Assembly: GCA_946616385.1 (NCBI GenBank)
Contig: CAMOIZ010000013.1
Coordinates: 1 to 15,527 of the forward strand
DNA from: an uncultured Bacteroidales bacterium
Lineage (GTDB): Bacteria > Bacteroidota > Bacteroidia > Bacteroidales > UBA932
Direction: 5' to 3'
Length of the DNA: 15,527 bases
A program made the position numbers and the translations under genes. The notes below the pieces were generated by a model. It worked only from the letters and a program-made list of their open reading frames with translations. It had not been told where the DNA came from and ran no database searches. Position 1 is the first letter of the stretch. The number at the start of each line of letters is the position of its first letter. This document shows, in pieces, positions 12,883-15,527 of this stretch.

Positions 12883-15200
12883 TCTTCCCACATGAATCTC
12901 AGCATGGCCGGGGTCTTGCTGTAGTCGTAGATACGGATGTAGTCCATCCCGTAGAGACGGATGTGAGAGTCGCCGCCGCCGTCGTCGATGTCGTCACCGA
13001 CGAACAGGCACTCGTCGAGAGTGTATCCATGCTCATGTGCATATCGGAGGGCTGCGTCGAATTTATTGTACTGCTTAGGAGTAAAATCGAAGGAAGTCGA
13101 CCCACCGATGTAGACAGCATAGTCCTTGAATACTTTCAGCACTTCGGGATACATCGCCCTGCGCTTGGCCTTGTCGGGGTCGAATTTCAGTTTTTCGTAT
13201 TTGTCGGGGGCTGTCCCGAGCAGGCCGAAAGTGACCATTCCGCTGGCGTGGTATTCGATGGGATCACCCTGATAGGCTGTATATCCGTACTTCTCGCGGA
13301 AGTACCGGCACCACTTGTCGAAGAAAGCCGTGTCGGCCGGAGCGGTATCCTCGCGAATGATCTTGAATTCCCCGTCGACCATTGCGCTCTCCTGCATACC
13401 GTAATTGCCTACTATCGGCACAGGGAAGTCGCCCATCTGATGATATACGCGCGGGCAATTGCCTGCGGCCATCATCACGACGTCATACTTCTCGCAGAGT
13501 TTTTCCATCAGTTCGCGGGCAGCAGGCTCGAGAGGCATGCGGTGCTCGGTAAGAGTGGCATCCAGATCGAAGAGCAGCAGTTTCTTGGATTTCATCTTCG
13601 CCGCATCCTTCACCGGATCAAGTTCGGTAGGATTGGCGGAAAAGCAGATCTTGACCACATCGTTGATATCCCCGCGCATCGACTCGGGCAGCTTGAAGTT
13701 CAGGAAACCGTCGCGATATATGTAATCAACTTTCTCGCGTGTGCGGAGAAGCGTCACCGAGTATGGCGCCCTGCCTGTCCTGACGCTGACCTGCCCCTTG
13801 AAACTAGGCAGCACGTGGGCATACCAGATATCCGAAGACTGAGGCTTTTCGCCGACATGACAGGCCCGTGTCGTAAGAGGCACGTTGCTCAACTCAACTC
13901 CAGGGGTAGGACCGCATCCTATAAGGGATTCCTCGCCGGTGGCCATCCAATCCTTGAGCAAGGCTATCTGCCTGTAGAAGTTGGGATGCATGTCACCGGA
14001 TCCGGAAGGGCCCACGTTCGGAAGGAAGTTGCCACCCAGCGACCTGGATGCGACAAATTCCTCCATGAACCAGCTGAGAGGGCGGAAGACGCCTTTAGTG
14101 TTGTAGCCCCATCCGCCTCCTTTGCCTGTCCAGATATGGCAATGCTCCCACCACTGCGACGGCACGTACGTAGGGGTCAGGCATTCGAAAGGAGTGGTGA
14201 AATCCCCTATCCTCATGGAGGTTCCTCCGGGATTGTCGGGGTTGACTATGTTCCCCCAGCGGTCGTTTATGACGATGTCCGGCTGCAGCGAGCGGATCCA
14301 GGCATAGACGCGCTCCGTCTGCAGGTCGCTTACGGGGATGCCGTACCAGCCCATTCCGTCCAGCCACAACACATCGATCTTGCCGTAATTCGTAAGCAAT
14401 TCCTCGAGCTGGGCTATAACGTATGCAAAGAACTTTTCGAAGTCCTTACGGTTCTGTACGGTGTCCTTGACAGGACCCCGCTTGCCCCATGTTTCAACAT
14501 CCCATTCTGTATCAGGGCGATAGCCCGGATAATGCCAGTCCTGAGGGGAGAAGTAGAAGCCCACGCGCATGCCAGTCTTATGGCAGGCATCCACATATTC
14601 CCGCACCAGGTCCCGTCCGCCAAGATACTGCTTGACGCCGATGCCGTAGCGTGAGGGCCAAAGGGCATAGCCGTCGTGGTGCCGGGTGGTCAGCACGGCA
14701 TATTTGAAGCCGGCGTCCCTAGCCGCAGTCAGGTAGCTTTCGAAGTAGTTCCCGGGCTTGAAGTGGTTGGCCTGGTCATAATACTCCTGCCTGCTGTGGT
14801 AGTCCCCTCCCCATTTGTAGCCTTTTATCATGTTCCAGGATGGCTGGGCGCCGATCATAGAATGGATGCCCCAATGAAGGAACAGGCCCAGACTCGCGGA
14901 AGGGAACCATTGCGCACCATGAGCTGGATTGGGGAAATGAATGTTGCAAGCTGCGGTGGTGGCAGATGTGCCTGGCTTTTGCGGCCAAGCAATGCCGGGA
15001 CCGGGCTCCCCCTGTGGGACACGGCCCGGCCCTTTGCTTGGCGCGGATGGCCCTGTAGCGGGCACATCTGCCGCCAACAGTTCCTGCGCACGCTTCAAAT
15101 CCGACTTGGAAATGCGGTAATCCCGCGAATCAATCTGCCATTGGGCAAAAGCCCCGGCGCAGAGCGTCAGGGCCAGCAAAACTGTGATAAACCTTTTCAT
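12879..15200 (-). CDS. Secreted GH29 alpha-L-fucosidase fused to a HAD-IIB (PMM-like) phosphatase domain
   Basis: 773 residues. A Sec signal peptide (MKRFITVLLALTLCAGAFA) is followed by a Pro/Gly-rich stretch (about 45-85) and a GH29 domain (about 90-530): LGLFLHWGIHS (104-114), TTRHHDGYALWPS (171-183) and DVLWLDG (276-282), where Asp281 is the likely nucleophile. GH29 enzymes remove alpha-L-fucose from glycans. From Met536 an apparently complete HAD domain of the eukaryotic phosphomannomutase type follows: LLLFDLDATLTEHR (541-554; Asp545, Asp547), GGSTSFDF, and GDDIDDGGGDS (735-745). Such domains are normally cytosolic enzymes of about 240 residues, so export with a fucosidase is odd. No stop separates the two halves. 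The ATG directly follows the argF stop (TAGATG). Confidence 0.88.
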   Translation of the reverse strand: MKRFITVLLALTLCAGAFAQWQIDSRDYRISKSDLKRAQELLAADVPATGPSAPSKGPGRVPQGEPGPGIAWPQKPGTSATTAACNIHFPNPAHGAQWFPSASLGLFLHWGIHSMIGAQPSWNMIKGYKWGGDYHSRQEYYDQANHFKPGNYFESYLTAARDAGFKYAVLTTRHHDGYALWPSRYGIGVKQYLGGRDLVREYVDACHKTGMRVGFYFSPQDWHYPGYRPDTEWDVETWGKRGPVKDTVQNRKDFEKFFAYVIAQLEELLTNYGKIDVLWLDGMGWYGIPVSDLQTERVYAWIRSLQPDIVINDRWGNIVNPDNPGGTSMRIGDFTTPFECLTPTYVPSQWWEHCHIWTGKGGGWGYNTKGVFRPLSWFMEEFVASRSLGGNFLPNVGPSGSGDMHPNFYRQIALLKDWMATGEESLIGCGPTPGVELSNVPLTTRACHVGEKPQSSDIWYAHVLPSFKGQVSVRTGRAPYSVTLLRTREKVDYIYRDGFLNFKLPESMRGDINDVVKICFSANPTELDPVKDAAKMKSKKLLLFDLDATLTEHRMPLEPAARELMEKLCEKYDVVMMAAGNCPRVYHQMGDFPVPIVGNYGMQESAMVDGEFKIIREDTAPADTAFFDKWCRYFREKYGYTAYQGDPIEYHASGMVTFGLLGTAPDKYEKLKFDPDKAKRRAMYPEVLKVFKDYAVYIGGSTSFDFTPKQYNKFDAALRYAHEHGYTLDECLFVGDDIDDGGGDSHIRLYGMDYIRIYDYSKTPAMLRFMWED

Positions 15201-15527
15201 CTAGTCTCCGAGGGTTGCGACCATTACGGCCTTGATAGTGTGCATACGGTTCTCGGCTTCGTCGAATACAATACTCGCAGGGCTCTCGAACACATCCTCG
15301 GTAACCTCTACTCCGTCGAGGCCGAACTTCTGGAACACTTCCTCTCCGGCCTTGGTCTCGCGGTTATGATACGACGGCAGGCAATGCATAAACTTGCACT
15401 TGGGATTGCCTGTGCGCTCCATCAGCGAAGCATTCACCTGATAGGGCTTGAGCATCTCTATACGCTCCTTCCAGACGGAATCCGGCTCGCCCATCGACAC
15501 CCAGATATCGGTGTAGATGAAATCGCA
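15201..15527 (-). CDS. argF: Ornithine carbamoyltransferase, C-terminal part
   Basis: The gene enters from the right edge; the last 108 residues are visible. The enzyme makes citrulline from ornithine and carbamoyl phosphate in arginine synthesis. DFIYTDIWVSMGE at the visible start is a family segment, FMHCLP holds the catalytic cysteine of the ornithine-binding site, and VFDEAENRMHTIKAVMVATLG is the usual C-terminal helix. These point to anabolic ArgF rather than the N-acetyl- or N-succinylornithine enzyme, although the specificity region is only partly in view. The TAG stop is directly followed by the ATG of the fucosidase gene. Confidence 0.93.
   Translation of the reverse strand, partial: CDFIYTDIWVSMGEPDSVWKERIEMLKPYQVNASLMERTGNPKCKFMHCLPSYHNRETKAGEEVFQKFGLDGVEVTEDVFESPASIVFDEAENRMHTIKAVMVATLGD

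Noticed and set aside
12963..14654. A 563-codon open frame on the plus strand opposite the fucosidase-HAD gene
   Set aside because: It has no recognisable domain and is fully antisense to a gene with clear GH29 and HAD motifs; it is a by-product of GC-rich codon use.
15159..15200. Possible lipobox around Cys14 of the fucosidase signal peptide
   Set aside because: The residue before the cysteine is Leu rather than Gly, Ala or Ser, and a standard AFA cleavage site follows.
1..15527. CRISPR array, insertion sequence, or tRNA-linked genomic island
   Set aside because: I saw no repeated spacer pattern, transposase, integrase or duplicated tRNA end.

Overview
The window looks like chromosomal DNA from a gut-type member of the Bacteroidales (Bacteroidota). 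The evidence is: a Na+-NQR gene, a fimbrillin-type lipoprotein, a polymerase plus YolD-like pair of the kind typical of this phylum, no Shine-Dalgarno motifs, and several promoters of the Bacteroidota form (TTTG, about 19 bases, TAnnTTTG). Genes are tightly packed, with many 1-8 base overlaps. I see no insertion sequence, CRISPR array or prophage.

Layout. 1-768 (+): 3' part of nqrF, closed by a strong terminator. 919-1881 (+): a promoter and a fimbrillin-like lipoprotein. 1893-4285 (+): a CDP-alcohol cytidylyltransferase fused to a Gfo/Idh/MocA-type oxidoreductase, then a class V aminotransferase. 10995-4278 (-): ybaK, a UvrA-type excinuclease, a secreted glycerophosphodiesterase-like protein, two Stealth-type phosphotransferases and a LicD-family protein. 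From uvrA onward each start codon overlaps the previous stop by 1-4 bases. 11110-11183 (+): tRNA-Asp with its own promoter and terminator. 11252-12882 (+): a Y-family polymerase and a short YolD-like protein. 15527-12879 (-): the end of argF, followed with no gap by a secreted GH29 fucosidase fused to a HAD phosphatase domain.

How the genes may work together. The most interesting part is 1893-7661. Two tail-to-tail gene sets meet with an 8-base overlap. One carries a CTP-dependent activating enzyme, an oxidoreductase domain and an aminotransferase. The other carries LicD, two Stealth proteins and a periplasmic GDPD-like protein. All fit phosphodiester chemistry on a surface glycan: make a CDP-activated (perhaps amino-) alcohol, transfer the phospho-group, then trim it. 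The substrate cannot be read from sequence. A DNA-damage theme (uvrA, TLS polymerase, YolD-like) sits on both sides of the tRNA.

Several unlinked genes have the -7 promoter box only 4-7 bases before a start codon, which suggests leaderless or nearly leaderless transcripts. Two of these starts are TTG.
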